Assembly: GCA_029976005.1 (NCBI GenBank)
Contig: JARKOQ010000208.1
Span: forward strand, 1-64,000
Reading direction: 5' to 3'
Length of the DNA stretch: 64,000 nt
DNA from: Aggregatilineales bacterium
GTDB taxonomy: Bacteria; Chloroflexota; Anaerolineae; Aggregatilineales; Ch27
The position numbers were made by a program, and so were the translations under genes. Below, in pieces: positions 50,767-58,389 of this stretch (within the stretch, counting starts at the first letter, position 1; each line of letters opens with the position of its first letter). The notes beneath the pieces were generated by a model. That model was given only the letters and a program-made list of their open reading frames with translations, did no database searches and was not told where the DNA came from.

Positions 50767-51606
50767 CTACTGCTCTGGCGGTTTAATGTAACCCGCTGTG
50801 CCGCGCGCCAGCCCGGCGGCGGCGGCGAATACGTCCAGGTACGGGAACAGGAACGTGCCGGGGCATTCGGTGTCCGGGTTGAATTCCCGGTGCCCGGCGA
50901 GGTGGGTCAACCCCAGATCGGCGGCCAGCCAGACGAGCAGGTCGAGGGTCGCTCGCAGGGCGGCTTCGGTGGGGTATTCGGTCATGAAGTTGCCCAGCAG
51001 GCAGACGCCGACCGTGCCGGTGTTATACCCGGCGGTATGCGTGCCGCGCACGTTGATCGGCCGGCCTTCGTAGATCGCGCCGCCCTTGCCGATCAGGTAG
51101 TGGTAGGCGATGTCCGCCCAGCCGCGATCCTCGCGGTGCAGCCGGTCAATCTCGCGCAGGGTGGCGAGGTCATCGCCCTCGTAGAAGGCCGCGTGATGGA
51201 TCACCACGGTGGTGTAGACGCCGTCCAGGGGGGGCAGGTAGGCCCGCCAGCCTTCCGGGTTGGTCTCCGGATCGTAGAAGCCGTTTTCGTTGGGCGCGGT
51301 GTGATCCGGGGGCAGCGCGCCCCAGGCCGCGCGGGCGACGATCGGCGGACTCGGTAGTTCCGGCTGTGGGGTAGCCTGGGCGGTGGCGGCCGCTTCCGTG
51401 GCGAGGGCGGCCAGCAGCCGGTCATTGGCGCGCCGGGCCAGGAGGTGGATCAGCACCCAGACCAACCCGCCCCCGGCGGCGATCCCGCCCGCGCCGATCC
51501 CCAGCCAGGCCAGGAATTCGCGCCGGTCCATCTGGCGGCGGGCAGGCGGCCGGATCAGGGGGCGGTGGGGTGGGCGCGGTGAACGGGCAGGCGGGTGGGT
51601 GGGCAT
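50767..51606 (-). CDS. N-acetylmuramoyl-L-alanine amidase, PGRP-type, Tat-exported
   Basis: 279 residues from the ATG 51606, or 254 from Met26 at 51531. A Tat-type signal is clear after Met26: DRREFLAWLGIGAGGIAAGGGLVWVLI. The PGRP/amidase_2 domain follows, with the zinc ligands and catalytic residues in VVIHHAAFY, HTAGYNTGTVGVCLLG and LAGHREFNPDTECPG. It would cleave the lactyl-amide bond of peptidoglycan on the outer face of the membrane. The Pro/Arg-rich first 25 residues may be untranslated. Spacer 50564-50766 shows no gene. Confidence 0.88.
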   Translation of the reverse strand: MPTHPPARSPRPPHRPLIRPPARRQMDRREFLAWLGIGAGGIAAGGGLVWVLIHLLARRANDRLLAALATEAAATAQATPQPELPSPPIVARAAWGALPPDHTAPNENGFYDPETNPEGWRAYLPPLDGVYTTVVIHHAAFYEGDDLATLREIDRLHREDRGWADIAYHYLIGKGGAIYEGRPINVRGTHTAGYNTGTVGVCLLGNFMTEYPTEAALRATLDLLVWLAADLGLTHLAGHREFNPDTECPGTFLFPYLDVFAAAAGLARGTAGYIKPPEQ

Positions 51607-51617
51607 GCGGTGTGTGC

Positions 51618-52601
51618 CTAGCGCGAGATGTCCTTGCGGTAGCTGGTATAGCCGCCGCTGACGACGAAGCCGCGCTGTTCGTAGAAGGCGATGGCGGGGG
51701 CGTTCTCCAGGCTGACGCGCAGCATGGCCGTCTTCAGCCCGCGCGCCTGGAAATGCTGCAAGGCAGCGTCCAGCAGCGCTCCGGCCAGGCCGCGCCTGCG
51801 CCAGTCCTGGCGGACGGCGATGTGGGCGATCTCGCCTTCGCCCGGCTGGCCGCCGGTGAGGGAGCGAACCAGCCCGACGCCTTCCTCCCCGGCCAGCGCG
51901 ATGAACGATGCCTGGGGCATGAAGCTGCTTCCGCCCGTGTAGTAGCGCCGCCAGCTTGCCGCGCCGACCACGCGCGCGCCGGGCCGGTCGGCGAAGGCGG
52001 CGTTGAAGGTCCGGCGCATCAGGTCGTCGCGCTGCGGCGTCCAGGGCAGGAGCGCAATCCCGGCCGGGAGGACTGGCTCCGGCCGGGGGTGAGCCAGCGC
52101 AAGGCGCATGGTTTGCTCACTGTGGCGCGGCGCGAATCCGGCGCTTTTGATCAGCGCGATCCGCTCGGTCAGGTCCCATTCGGAGGGGATGTTCATCCAG
52201 GCCGGGCCGATCGCGTCCCGATCCCGGATGATGTGGCGCGCCCGGATTTCCAGCCAGCGCAGCAGGAAGCGATCCAGCCAGCGGCGGCGGTAGGCCGGAT
52301 TCACGTCCAGCCACAGGTCGATCCGGGTCTGCCCGGAGGTGTCGGGGTCGGGCATGGCCCAACCGAGGGCCAGGATGCCGGTGCTGTTGGCCGCGGCCAG
52401 CGAATTGTGGGCTGCGTCGAGCAAGGGATCGGCCAGGTAGGCGGCAAAATCCTCGGCCGTTTCCACCCCGCTCATCCCATTCTGGCGGCCGAGGATGGTC
52501 ACCAGGCGGGCCAGGGCGGGCGCATCCGCCGCGTGCAGCGGCCGCCAGGCGAAGTCCTCGTAAATTGGGGGGCGGATGTTCGTCGAACGATTGGATGGCA
52601 T
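51618..52601 (-). CDS. Tandem GNAT acetyltransferase
   Basis: 327 residues from the ATG 52601; the frame is open to 52664. The C-terminal domain is a well-formed GNAT (HIAVRQDWRRRGLAGALLDAALQHF, then VSLENAPAIAFYEQRGFVVSGGYTSYRKD). The N-terminal half is a second, diverged GNAT-like unit (WRPLHAADAPALARLV; WLDVNPAYRRRWLDRFLL). Two GNAT domains in a row recall mycothiol synthase, but nothing here supports thiol biosynthesis. Ends 11 bases before the amidase frame. Confidence 0.8.
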   Translation of the reverse strand: MPSNRSTNIRPPIYEDFAWRPLHAADAPALARLVTILGRQNGMSGVETAEDFAAYLADPLLDAAHNSLAAANSTGILALGWAMPDPDTSGQTRIDLWLDVNPAYRRRWLDRFLLRWLEIRARHIIRDRDAIGPAWMNIPSEWDLTERIALIKSAGFAPRHSEQTMRLALAHPRPEPVLPAGIALLPWTPQRDDLMRRTFNAAFADRPGARVVGAASWRRYYTGGSSFMPQASFIALAGEEGVGLVRSLTGGQPGEGEIAHIAVRQDWRRRGLAGALLDAALQHFQARGLKTAMLRVSLENAPAIAFYEQRGFVVSGGYTSYRKDISR

Positions 52602-52791
52602 AGGTACGTGCCTGACGACGAGACCGGGCGGAAGTGCCTCCAGTTGGCTCCCCTTGCGCCCCATTGTAGCAGAGACAGGCCGCCTGGAGCGATCAGCCCT
52701 CAGCGGTCAGCCTTCGGCCAAAGCATGACAACCGGCCAGCACTTGTCGCCGCCGCTTGTGTCTCTGCCTCCTGTCTCTTGTCTCTGCTTTT

Positions 52792-53559
52792 CTATCCCCG
52801 GTACAGCCCGGACGGGTCAAGCTCCTCGCGCATGATGCGCAGCTCCTCGGCGGAAGGCGGCGCGACTTCGCCCACTTCCGGGGCGACCGCCAGCGCGAAG
52901 CCGACCTCGGCCTGGACATCCTCGACCGTGGAGCCGGGGTAGAGCGCCGCCAGACGCATCTCGCCCGTCTCCGGGTGGAAGTCCAGCAGGCAGCGGTCGG
53001 TGATGACCTTGTCCGGCCCCGCGCCGGGCATCTTGAGCGCGGCCCGCTCGGCCCGTCCGCCCAGGAATCCGGGACTGGTCACGAAGTCCACCTTTTCGAT
53101 GAAGGTGCGCTTGCTCAGGCGGGTGATGTTCAGGATGCGTCCGGCGTTGATGGCGATCTCGCACGCGCCGCCGCTGCCCGGCAGGCGCACCTTGGGATGG
53201 GTGTAGTCGCTGCCGACGACGGTGCTGTTCAGGTTGCCGAAGCGGTCGACCTGGGCCGCGCCGAGCAGGGCCACGTCCACCAGCCCGCCCTGGAGGTAGT
53301 ACATAAACAGGTCATTCATGGGCATGACGGCGGTCGAGCCGGTGACCAGGGTGGGGTCGCCGATCGAGAGGGGCAGGCGGGCCGGCTGCGCGCCGTAGAC
53401 GCCCGATTCATAAATCAGCGCCAGACCGGGGTTGCCGGTGCGGATCGCCAGGTTGCAGGCGATGTTGGGGATGCCCACGCCCACAAAGACGGTTCGGGCG
53501 TCGATCAGGTGGCGGGCGGCCACGGCGATCATCATCTCAGAAGCGGTGTAGTCAGACAT
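52792..53559 (-). CDS. CoA-transferase subunit B
   Basis: 255 residues, the beta subunit of a family I CoA-transferase (glutaconate/3-oxoadipate type). VFVGVGIPNIACNLAIRTGNPGLALIYESGVYG contains the YESG motif whose Glu is the catalytic residue in GctB-type enzymes, followed by LPGSGGACEIAINAGRI. Its partner subunit A is at 54819-55739, separated by two other genes on the same strand. Acid substrate unknown. Confidence 0.88.
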   Translation of the reverse strand: MSDYTASEMMIAVAARHLIDARTVFVGVGIPNIACNLAIRTGNPGLALIYESGVYGAQPARLPLSIGDPTLVTGSTAVMPMNDLFMYYLQGGLVDVALLGAAQVDRFGNLNSTVVGSDYTHPKVRLPGSGGACEIAINAGRILNITRLSKRTFIEKVDFVTSPGFLGGRAERAALKMPGAGPDKVITDRCLLDFHPETGEMRLAALYPGSTVEDVQAEVGFALAVAPEVGEVAPPSAEELRIMREELDPSGLYRG

Positions 53560-53621
53560 ACGGGTCGGTTCCTTTGGAAAGACGGAAAAAGCGCTTTTAG
53601 CTTTTGGCTATTGGCTCTTGG

Positions 53622-54374
53622 TCAAGACAAAACGGGCGTTGGCGGGCAGTCAAGGAACTGGAAGCGCCCGCCGAAGAAGACTCTTGCCATAAAGTCGCGC
53701 TCCGGGACCTGGTTCTGTTCGAAGGCGACGATCAGCGGGGCGTCGTCGTAAGGAATGGCGTGTTTGTCCAGGGTGTACGTCCCATCGGCGGCCACGTCCA
53801 GCACGGCGAAGCGCGCGACCGGGGCGGTGAAACAGCCCAGGCTGCCCGGATTGACATAGCGCCGCCGTCCGGTCAGGTCATGGGCGGTATGATCGTGGCC
53901 GTGGAAGACCAGATCGGCCGGCACGTCGCCGTACAGCGCGTCGAACTCCGCGGCCTGGGACGAGAGGGCGAACGGCGCAAAATCCGAGCCATCGGCCAGC
54001 CAGGCGTAATGGGTGAACAGGACGCGCAGCCCGGCATAGTTCCGGAGCAGGGTGCGCGGCCACGTTTTGATCGTGTCGCGCAGGGCCGGGTCGAGCCGGG
54101 CATGCGTCCACTGCTGGTGCCTGAACTTTTCCTCGCTCAACCCGGCGGGACACGTCGCGGGCAGGCCCTGGGCAAAACACAGGTCGTGGTTGCCCGGCAG
54201 GCAAATCACGCCCCGGTCGAGCAGCATGGTCACGGTCTGGACTGGCAAGGGGCCCATCGAGATCATGTCGCCGGTATGAATCACGGCGTCGCAGCCCAGC
54301 CCGTCAATGGCGGTCAGGGCGGCCTCCAGGGCGGGCAGGTTGGCATGGGCATCGGTCATCACAGCAAGGCGCAT
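53622..54374 (-). CDS. Metallophosphoesterase (YfcE/MJ0936-like)
   Basis: 250 residues. The calcineurin-like metal site is complete: VMTDAHANLPAL (D-x-H), VIHTGDMIS (GD), CLPGNHD (GNHD), FTHYAW, and VFHGHDHTAHD (GHxH). Single-domain phosphodiesterase with a long insert after GNHD. It lies between CoA-transferase subunits, in the same direction; any functional link is unproven. Confidence 0.87.
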   Translation of the reverse strand: MRLAVMTDAHANLPALEAALTAIDGLGCDAVIHTGDMISMGPLPVQTVTMLLDRGVICLPGNHDLCFAQGLPATCPAGLSEEKFRHQQWTHARLDPALRDTIKTWPRTLLRNYAGLRVLFTHYAWLADGSDFAPFALSSQAAEFDALYGDVPADLVFHGHDHTAHDLTGRRRYVNPGSLGCFTAPVARFAVLDVAADGTYTLDKHAIPYDDAPLIVAFEQNQVPERDFMARVFFGGRFQFLDCPPTPVLS

Positions 54375-54479
54375 GGGTACTCCTGGAAAAGCAGCGATCG
54401 GCAGTCAGCGATTAGCGATCAGCCAAAAGCTCGCATGGACCCCCGGACAGGCGGTTTCTCGTGCCTCTGGTCCCCGTGG

Positions 54480-54770
54480 TTATTCGTCCTTCTTGAACGG
54501 GTTGACCAGGAGCGTGGGTGAATCTTCCACGTCCAGGTGCAGCTCGATGATCTCACCCGGCAGCGTGGTGACGCGCGCCATCTCGGTCGGCGAGCCGCCG
54601 CCGACCTCGACCCAGACGCCCCGCCCGCAGCGCAACTCCTCCAGAAAGCGGCGGCAGTGGTCGTTGGCCTGGGGAATCCAGGGGCCGCGCAGTACGGCCG
54701 GATAGCGGCGCGGCGCTTCGACGTGGCCGATCAGCTCGCCGCGCCAGAAAATGGGTTCGTGGTCTGCCAT
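54480..54770 (-). CDS. Unknown protein (96 aa) in the CoA-transferase operon
   Basis: 96 residues, ATG at 54770. Compact and rich in beta-forming segments (ELIGHVEAPRRYPAVLRGPW; GVWVEVGGGSPTEMARV; EIIELHLDV), with no Cys, signal or membrane segment. It lies 48 bases after CoA-transferase A and 105 bases before the phosphoesterase start. No family recognised. Confidence 0.6.
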   Translation of the reverse strand: MADHEPIFWRGELIGHVEAPRRYPAVLRGPWIPQANDHCRRFLEELRCGRGVWVEVGGGSPTEMARVTTLPGEIIELHLDVEDSPTLLVNPFKKDE

Positions 54771-54818
54771 GAGAGCCTCTCTCAGTCTGCGATCAGGTCG
54801 CGCGAGCGGCGGGTTCGA

Positions 54819-55739
54819 CTAGGTGTAGATTCCGTAGTTGACCGGCTCGGAGAGCGCCGGGCCGGGCTTGAGCCGGGCCAGAGTTTCCGCGCCGAGTTTC
54901 TTCAGGTAGGCCGGGCGATCCGGCAGGCTGTATACCCACTCGTCGAGCCACTGCGCGGTCGGTTCGACCTCTTTGGAGCGCTCGCCCCAGTCCAGGTAGA
55001 AGGGATTGTCGCGGTCGTAGTAGCCCTGCACGTAGGAGGGATGCGCGCCGTATGGCTCGACCACGATCGCGTCCACGATCAGGTCGGGGATCAGAGTGCG
55101 GTTGGGATCGGCCCGGATCACGGCCTCGTCGACGACTTCCTCGACGACGATCACCACGTGCTGGCTGGCGAAGGCGACTTCCTTCTGCATGCCCATCAGG
55201 CCCCAGAACTGGGTGTTGCCTGACCGGTCGCAGCGCGGGGCGTGGATGATCGCCACGTCCGGGTTGAGGGGCGGCACGACCGAGATTTCCTCCCCGTCGG
55301 CATACGGGCTTTTGACCGTCTTGATGCCGGGGTTGTGGGCGGGCAGGTCGCTGCCGGTATTGCTGCGGAGGGGGAAGAAGGGCAGCTTCGCCGCTCCGGC
55401 CGTGTAGCGCCCGATCATGCCGAAGTGGGTGTATTCCTCGATCTCCAGCGGGCGGGGGATGCCCTTTTCCACGGCGCGGCGCACGGCATACAGCGACCCG
55501 ACGCCGGGATTGCCCAGATAGCTAAAAACGAGCTTTCTGGCCGTCCCGGCGGCGATCATCTGGTCGTAGATCACGTCCGGGGTCAGGCGGCACAGGGTGA
55601 GATCGCGCTTCTGCTGGCGGATGATCTCGTGGGCGGCGGCGAAGCAGATCAGGCTGGTGAAGCCCTCGATGGCGAGCGTCGCGCCGTCGGGGACGAACTG
55701 CTGGACCGCTTCCTTCATGCTGATGATTTTGTCGGTCAT
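54819..55739 (-). CDS. CoA-transferase subunit A
   Basis: 306 residues, alpha subunit partner of the gene at 52792-53559. IISMKEAVQQFVPDGATLAIEGFT at the start, FSYLGNPGVGSLYAVRRAVEKG, and VDAIVVEPYGAHPSYVQGYYDRDN are typical of the GctA/IpdA-like group. The unit probably moves CoA between acyl-CoA and a free acid, perhaps in degradation of aromatic or dicarboxylic acids. First gene of the presumed operon A, unknown, phosphoesterase, B. ATG at 55739. Confidence 0.88.
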   Translation of the reverse strand: MTDKIISMKEAVQQFVPDGATLAIEGFTSLICFAAAHEIIRQQKRDLTLCRLTPDVIYDQMIAAGTARKLVFSYLGNPGVGSLYAVRRAVEKGIPRPLEIEEYTHFGMIGRYTAGAAKLPFFPLRSNTGSDLPAHNPGIKTVKSPYADGEEISVVPPLNPDVAIIHAPRCDRSGNTQFWGLMGMQKEVAFASQHVVIVVEEVVDEAVIRADPNRTLIPDLIVDAIVVEPYGAHPSYVQGYYDRDNPFYLDWGERSKEVEPTAQWLDEWVYSLPDRPAYLKKLGAETLARLKPGPALSEPVNYGIYT

Positions 55740-55791
55740 AGGGTCATCATCTCGATTTGGGTGGCGAGGATTACCGCTATCGTATCACTGC

Positions 55792-55846
55792 TGTGGTGAA
55801 ACGGAAACGGGCCGGGCATCACGTGCCCGGCCCGCGTTTTGTCCTG
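55792..55846. repeat. 55-bp direct repeat, copy 1 (contains hairpin)
   Basis: Identical to 56393-56447. It includes a perfect stem CGGGCCGGGCA / TGCCCGGCCCG and a following GTTTTGTCC, so it is terminator-like. It starts 9 bases after the toxin stop codon (minus strand). Together with copy 2 it bounds the toxin-antitoxin module. Confidence 0.9.
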
Positions 55847-55854
55847 TTTCCAGG

Positions 55855-56123
55855 TTAGCGATGTGAAATCAGCTTTTCGTAGTCTGTGTGCGAGCCGATC
55901 CAGAACCAGATCAGAGTACCTCTTCTCGGATGCCCAGCGCGCGGTAGCCTCGCGTGACTCGCACGGAATAGATTGGTCGCGTTGGGTGCACGGGCTTGAA
56001 ACGCAGACTGGGATGGTAGGGGTCTTGCTGGAAAAGCGCATAGGCTTTGCGAGCCTGCTGGCGAATGTCGGGTGGTAGTTCGCGAAAAGCACGGCGGAAG
56101 CGCTCTGTCGTATGAGAAATCAT
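55855..56123 (-). pseudogene. RelE/ParE-like toxin, frameshifted
   Basis: N-terminal part from the ATG 56123: HTTERFRRAFRELPPDIRQQARKAYALF, then HPSLRFKPVH and YSVRVTRGYRALGIREE, in the RelE/HigB pattern. This frame stops at 55911. The expected C-terminus, LIWFWIGSHTDYEKLISHR, is present in another frame ending at 55855, so one base is missing near 55920. The start overlaps the antitoxin stop by 4 bases (ATGA). If the sequence is right the toxin is dead; otherwise it is a simple sequencing error. Confidence 0.78.
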
Positions 56124-56338
56124 AGCCGATCAGGATCGAGAGGCGCGGACTTCCCTGTCCGGTACTCGTCATGTGCTTCATCGGCAAGCTCGTCCAGAAG
56201 GCTGGCCGAGGTATCCAACAACTCCGCCCAATGGTGCTCGGACTCCAGTTCTTTCAGAATCCAGCGGGCGAAAGCCTCTTGTTCTTCCTGGGGAAGCTTC
56301 GTTGCTTCCTGAAAGGCTTTCTCCAACAGGGCGGTCAT
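56120..56338 (-). CDS. Antitoxin of a small type II toxin-antitoxin module
   Basis: 72 residues, ATG at 56338. Mostly helical and acidic (KLPQEEQEAFARWILKELESEHHWAELLDTSASLLDELADEAHDEYRTGKS), the typical short antitoxin found 5' of RelE/ParE toxins, overlapping the toxin start. No clear DNA-binding domain is visible at its N-terminus. Intact, unlike its toxin. Assignment rests mainly on context and size. Confidence 0.72.
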   Translation of the reverse strand: MTALLEKAFQEATKLPQEEQEAFARWILKELESEHHWAELLDTSASLLDELADEAHDEYRTGKSAPLDPDRL

Positions 56339-56392
56339 ACGATGTTCCTTTCACTGCCCAATAAGGTCATTATAGCGCGTCTGGCGGCAGTA

Positions 56393-56447
56393 TGTGGTGA
56401 AACGGAAACGGGCCGGGCATCACGTGCCCGGCCCGCGTTTTGTCCTG
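56393..56447. repeat. 55-bp direct repeat, copy 2 (contains hairpin)
   Basis: Identical to 55792-55846. It lies 13 bases after the aldehyde dehydrogenase stop on the minus strand and probably serves as that gene's terminator. Copy 1 occupies the same position relative to the toxin gene. The 546 bases between the copies are the toxin-antitoxin module. Confidence 0.9.
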
Positions 56448-56459
56448 ACCTTGATCAGG

Positions 56460-58034
56460 TCAGCCGATGATGCGCGTGCGGCTCTGCTCGCGGCCGTACT
56501 GCGGGACGGTGTAGTAGCTGCCGATGGCCTTGCCGGTCGAGCCGCTGCTCTTCCAGCCGCCAAAGGCCTGGATGCCCGGCCACGCGCCCGTGGTCGCGCC
56601 CGCGCCCCGGTTGACGTAGACCACGCCCGCCTCGATGTGGTCGTAGAAGTACTGGATTTCGTCTTCCTTCTGGCTGAAGAAGCCCGCCGTCAGGCCGTAG
56701 TCGGTGTCGTTGGCCTTCTTCAGCGCTTCTTCGATGGTCTGGAAGGTGCCTACGTACAGGATCGGCAGGAACATCTCGTGCTTGACCAGCTCGTGGTCCT
56801 CCGGCACGCCGGTGAACACGGTCGGCTGGACGTAGTAGCCCTTGTCGTACAGGCCGCCGGTCAATACGTCGCCGCCATAGAGGATCTCGCCATCGGCTTT
56901 CGCCCTGGCCGTGAAGCGCTTGAAGTCTTCATGCGCGTTGCGGTTGATCACCGGGCCCATGAAGGTGGCCCGCTCGCGCGGGTCGCCCAGGACGACGATC
57001 TGGTCGATGGTGGCCTTGAGCTTGTCGATGAAAGCCGCCTTGATGCTCTCGTGGACGTACACGCGCGAGCAGGCGGAGCACTTCTGGCCGTCCAGCCCGA
57101 AGGCGGCCCGGACCGTGCCCAGGGCGGCCACGTCCAGGTCGGCGCTGGGCATGACGATGGCCGGATTTTTGCCGCCCATCTCGACGATGACCGGCTTGGG
57201 GAAAGCCTTGGCGAACTTCTTGTAGACCATGTTGTAGCCGACGTCGTAGCTACCGGTGAAGGTGATGCCGTCCACGCCATCGTTCTCGATCAGCTCCGCG
57301 CCGACCGATCCGCCGCCGCCGCTGACGTAGTTGAGCACGCCCGCCGGGACGCCTGCTTCCAGGAACAGTTCCGTGCAGCGCACGCCGACGTAGGGTGTAT
57401 CCGAAGAGAATTTCCACACGACGGTGTTGCCCATCAGCAGGGCGGCGGCCGCCGGATTGATCGCCAGGGCCATCGGGAAGTTGAAGGGCGAGATCACGGC
57501 CCACACGCCGTAGGGGCGCAGCACGCTCTCATTGATATCTTTCTTGGGGTCGAACGAGCCAAGCGGCCGGTTGTAGCCGTTGTGTTCCTGCATCTGCTTC
57601 ACATTCCAGCGGATCAGGTCGGCCGATTCCTCGACCTCACCCATCGCTTCCATGCGACTCTTGCCTGTCTCGACCACCATCAGGGCGGACAGCTCGTAGA
57701 GGTGCTCGCTGATCGACTCGGCCACGCGGGACAGGATCGCGCAGCGTTCCTGCCAGGGGGTGCCACTCCAGCCGGGATAGGCGGCGCGGGCGGCCGCGAT
57801 CGCGTCCCGCGAGTCCTCGCGCGTGCCGCGCTGGAAGCGGCCCAGCACCAGGTCGGTATCGATCGGGCTGCGGCTCTCGAAGGTCTCGCGGCCCAGGCGT
57901 TTTTCCGCGCCGATGAACTGGGGATGGGTCTGGCCGAACCCGGCGCTGACCTTGGCCAGAGCCTTGTCGAATTCGGCGTGCAGTTCTTCGTTGTCGGCCT
58001 TCAGGGTCGCGTAGGTGATTTTCGTGCGTGCCAT
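56460..58034 (-). CDS. 1-pyrroline-5-carboxylate (glutamate-semialdehyde) dehydrogenase
   Basis: 524 residues of the ALDH superfamily, oxidising glutamate-5-semialdehyde to glutamate with NAD in proline/arginine catabolism. Catalytic Cys is in GLDGQKCSACSRVYVH, the general base Glu in PVIVEMGGKNPAIV, and the NAD motif in ISPFNFPMALAINPAAAALLMGNTVVWKFS. The N-terminal part and length match the bacterial RocA/PruA group rather than simple aldehyde dehydrogenases. No PutA/proline dehydrogenase is in the window. ATG at 58034. Confidence 0.88.
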   Translation of the reverse strand: MARTKITYATLKADNEELHAEFDKALAKVSAGFGQTHPQFIGAEKRLGRETFESRSPIDTDLVLGRFQRGTREDSRDAIAAARAAYPGWSGTPWQERCAILSRVAESISEHLYELSALMVVETGKSRMEAMGEVEESADLIRWNVKQMQEHNGYNRPLGSFDPKKDINESVLRPYGVWAVISPFNFPMALAINPAAAALLMGNTVVWKFSSDTPYVGVRCTELFLEAGVPAGVLNYVSGGGGSVGAELIENDGVDGITFTGSYDVGYNMVYKKFAKAFPKPVIVEMGGKNPAIVMPSADLDVAALGTVRAAFGLDGQKCSACSRVYVHESIKAAFIDKLKATIDQIVVLGDPRERATFMGPVINRNAHEDFKRFTARAKADGEILYGGDVLTGGLYDKGYYVQPTVFTGVPEDHELVKHEMFLPILYVGTFQTIEEALKKANDTDYGLTAGFFSQKEDEIQYFYDHIEAGVVYVNRGAGATTGAWPGIQAFGGWKSSGSTGKAIGSYYTVPQYGREQSRTRIIG

Positions 58035-58268
58035 ACGTTCATCTCCTCGGTGAACCAGACAGGTGGGTCTTCAGACGGGATGCCAGAATCCATGTTTTTT
58101 CCGGACGCCGTGTTTCTGGCCGGTATGACGAGTGTACCAGAAATCCGCGCCGTTCATTATGTAATATGTACAATGTGATTGCAACACTCTGTACGATCAG
58201 CCGCGTTCTGGCCTGCTCAAAAAGACTCTGTACCATTCGCGCGGGCTGTGTTATCATACCAGGTATGT

Positions 58269-58343
58269 GGGCGCGTAGCTCAACGGCAGAGCAGGGGCCT
58301 TTTAAGCCTTTGGTTGGGGGTTCGAATCCCTCCGCGCTCACCA
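58269..58343 (+). tRNA. tRNA-Lys (UUU)
   Basis: 75 bases with encoded CCA. Acceptor stem GGGCGCG pairs with CGCGCTC (one G-T pair), anticodon stem GGGGC/GCCTT, loop CTTTTAA giving anticodon TTT, T arm GGGGG-TTCGAAT-CCCTC, discriminator A. A TATCAT -10-like box is at 58252-58257. A strong terminator follows. Confidence 0.95.
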
Positions 58344-58347
58344 CCCG

Positions 58348-58381
58348 CCGCCCCCGGCCATCCAGACCGGGGGCGGTTTTT
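58348..58381 (+). terminator. Terminator after tRNA-Lys
   Basis: Ten-pair perfect stem CCGCCCCCGG / CCGGGGGCGG (58348-58357 with 58367-58376), loop nine, then TTTTTG. It ends 9 bases before the convergent surface-protein stop. Confidence 0.9.
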
Positions 58382-58389
58382 GTTTGCGA

